Shown piece after piece: positions 63,581-64,000 of a stretch of 64,000 bases of DNA. Position 1 is the first letter of the stretch; the number at the start of each line of letters is the position of its first letter. This DNA comes from a bacterium YEK0313 (GTDB lineage Bacteria; Pseudomonadota; Alphaproteobacteria; Rhizobiales; Phreatobacteraceae): the NCBI GenBank assembly GCA_000751295.2, contig CCMO02000001.1:1351501-1415500 (forward strand), written 5' to 3'. The notes under the pieces were generated by a model. It did no database searches, was not told the DNA's origin, and saw only the letters and a list, made by a program, of their open reading frames with translations. A program made the position numbers and the translations under genes.

Positions 63581-63931
63581 TCAGCCGTGGCTGAGAATGT
63601 TGACGAGCTTGCCCAGCGGGTCGCGCACATAGAAGCGGCGCACGCCCCAGGGCTCGTTGGCCGGGCCGTATTCGATGGCAAAACCCGCGGCGCGCATGCC
63701 CTCGAACGCGGCATCGAGGTCGTCGACCTCGATCGACAGATCCGGCACAGGCGTGCCGGAACCGCCTTCGGTTGCGACGCTCACCTGCACGGACGCCTGC
63801 GCAGGGGTGCCGTAGGTGGCGATCCAGCCGTGATCCATGAGAATGTCGAGGCCGAGCACGTCGCCATAGAAGCGCCGCGCCGCGGCGACGTCGGTGGCCG
63901 CGATATTGGCGACGATGCGCGTGACCTTCAT
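63581..63931 (-). CDS. VOC-family (glyoxalase/bleomycin-resistance) protein
   Basis: 116 aa, single VOC domain with two beta-alpha-beta-beta-beta units: ATDVAAARRFYGDVLGL in the first, LSIEVDDLDAAFEGMRAAGF and RRFYVRDPLGKLVNILSHG in the second. Likely a metal-binding dioxygenase, lyase or resistance-type protein; substrate unknown. ATG 63931 chosen because KVTRIVANI starts the first strand; an in-frame start at 63955 adds eight residues. Confidence 0.9.
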   Translation of the reverse strand: MKVTRIVANIAATDVAAARRFYGDVLGLDILMDHGWIATYGTPAQASVQVSVATEGGSGTPVPDLSIEVDDLDAAFEGMRAAGFAIEYGPANEPWGVRRFYVRDPLGKLVNILSHG

Positions 63932-64000
63932 GAGCGGACATCTCCCTGATGTCACGGACCGGCGGCGAACGTGCCGCGCTGGCGGCTGTCGGACGCGCCC

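Overview
The window is very GC-rich chromosomal DNA with strong G/C bias at third codon positions. Its gene content points to an alphaproteobacterium of the order Hyphomicrobiales (Rhizobiales): homospermidine synthase, a glnK-amtB pair, ccmC-ccmD-ccmG, ftsE-ftsX next to a zinc-ribbon protein and hpt, a TTAA-N7-TTAA box typical of the CtrA regulon, and an Omp25-like porin. The genus cannot be fixed from the sequence alone. No tRNA, rRNA, CRISPR array, prophage or insertion sequence was seen. The window is core chromosome mixed with small catabolic cassettes.

Layout: (1) 0-5 kb holds the end of a carbonic anhydrase, asd, a Tat-exported glucan biosynthesis protein and glutathione-dependent formaldehyde dehydrogenase. 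(2) 4.9-9.6 kb is a LacI-controlled catabolic cassette (amidohydrolase, AraD1/GguC-type protein, MFS carrier) with two matching operators exactly 126 bp apart. (3) 9.8-14.4 kb holds small regulators and enzymes: a frameshifted XRE/2TM protein, an ABM-like protein, a DUF1330 protein, AlaX, AraC, and a PspA-like/TetR divergon with three copies of one palindrome. (4) 14.4-23.6 kb is an alpha-2-macroglobulin - PBP1C - beta-propeller operon. (5) 23.7-32.1 kb is mostly housekeeping: isomerase, SDR, rpmB, a Tim44-like protein, GNAT, ppa, a response regulator, hpt, a zinc-ribbon protein (frameshifted), ftsE and ftsX. (6) 32.3-39.5 kb is a second catabolic cluster under a divergent IclR regulator: acyl-CoA synthetase, Dabb protein, three SDRs, an SDR remnant and an orphan branched-chain-type binding protein. 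(7) 39.7-46.5 kb has a lolA-like gene broken by a striking inverted duplication, then ftsK, amtB, glnK and tesB. (8) 46.6-52.4 kb is a complete PotFGHI-type polyamine importer beside homospermidine synthase. (9) 52.7-56.9 kb has a sulfite oxidase/cytochrome c pair, ccmGDC and a porin. (10) 57.4-64 kb has a FolM-like SDR, uvrC, plsC, ydcF, a quinone oxidoreductase, a hypothetical protein and a VOC protein.

The most notable observation is an 86-bp near-perfect palindrome (42-bp arms, 2-nt spacer) inside the lolA-like gene. Removing one arm plus the spacer (44 bp) exactly restores the reading frame, so it looks like a fold-back inverted duplication or an assembly chimera. Two other genes have single frame breaks. 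A family of short repeats sits directly after the stop codons of ftsX, uvrC and plsC. The positions of ftsEX and ydcF-plsC suggest a ~30-kb inversion. I did not find a clearly new defence or mobile system.
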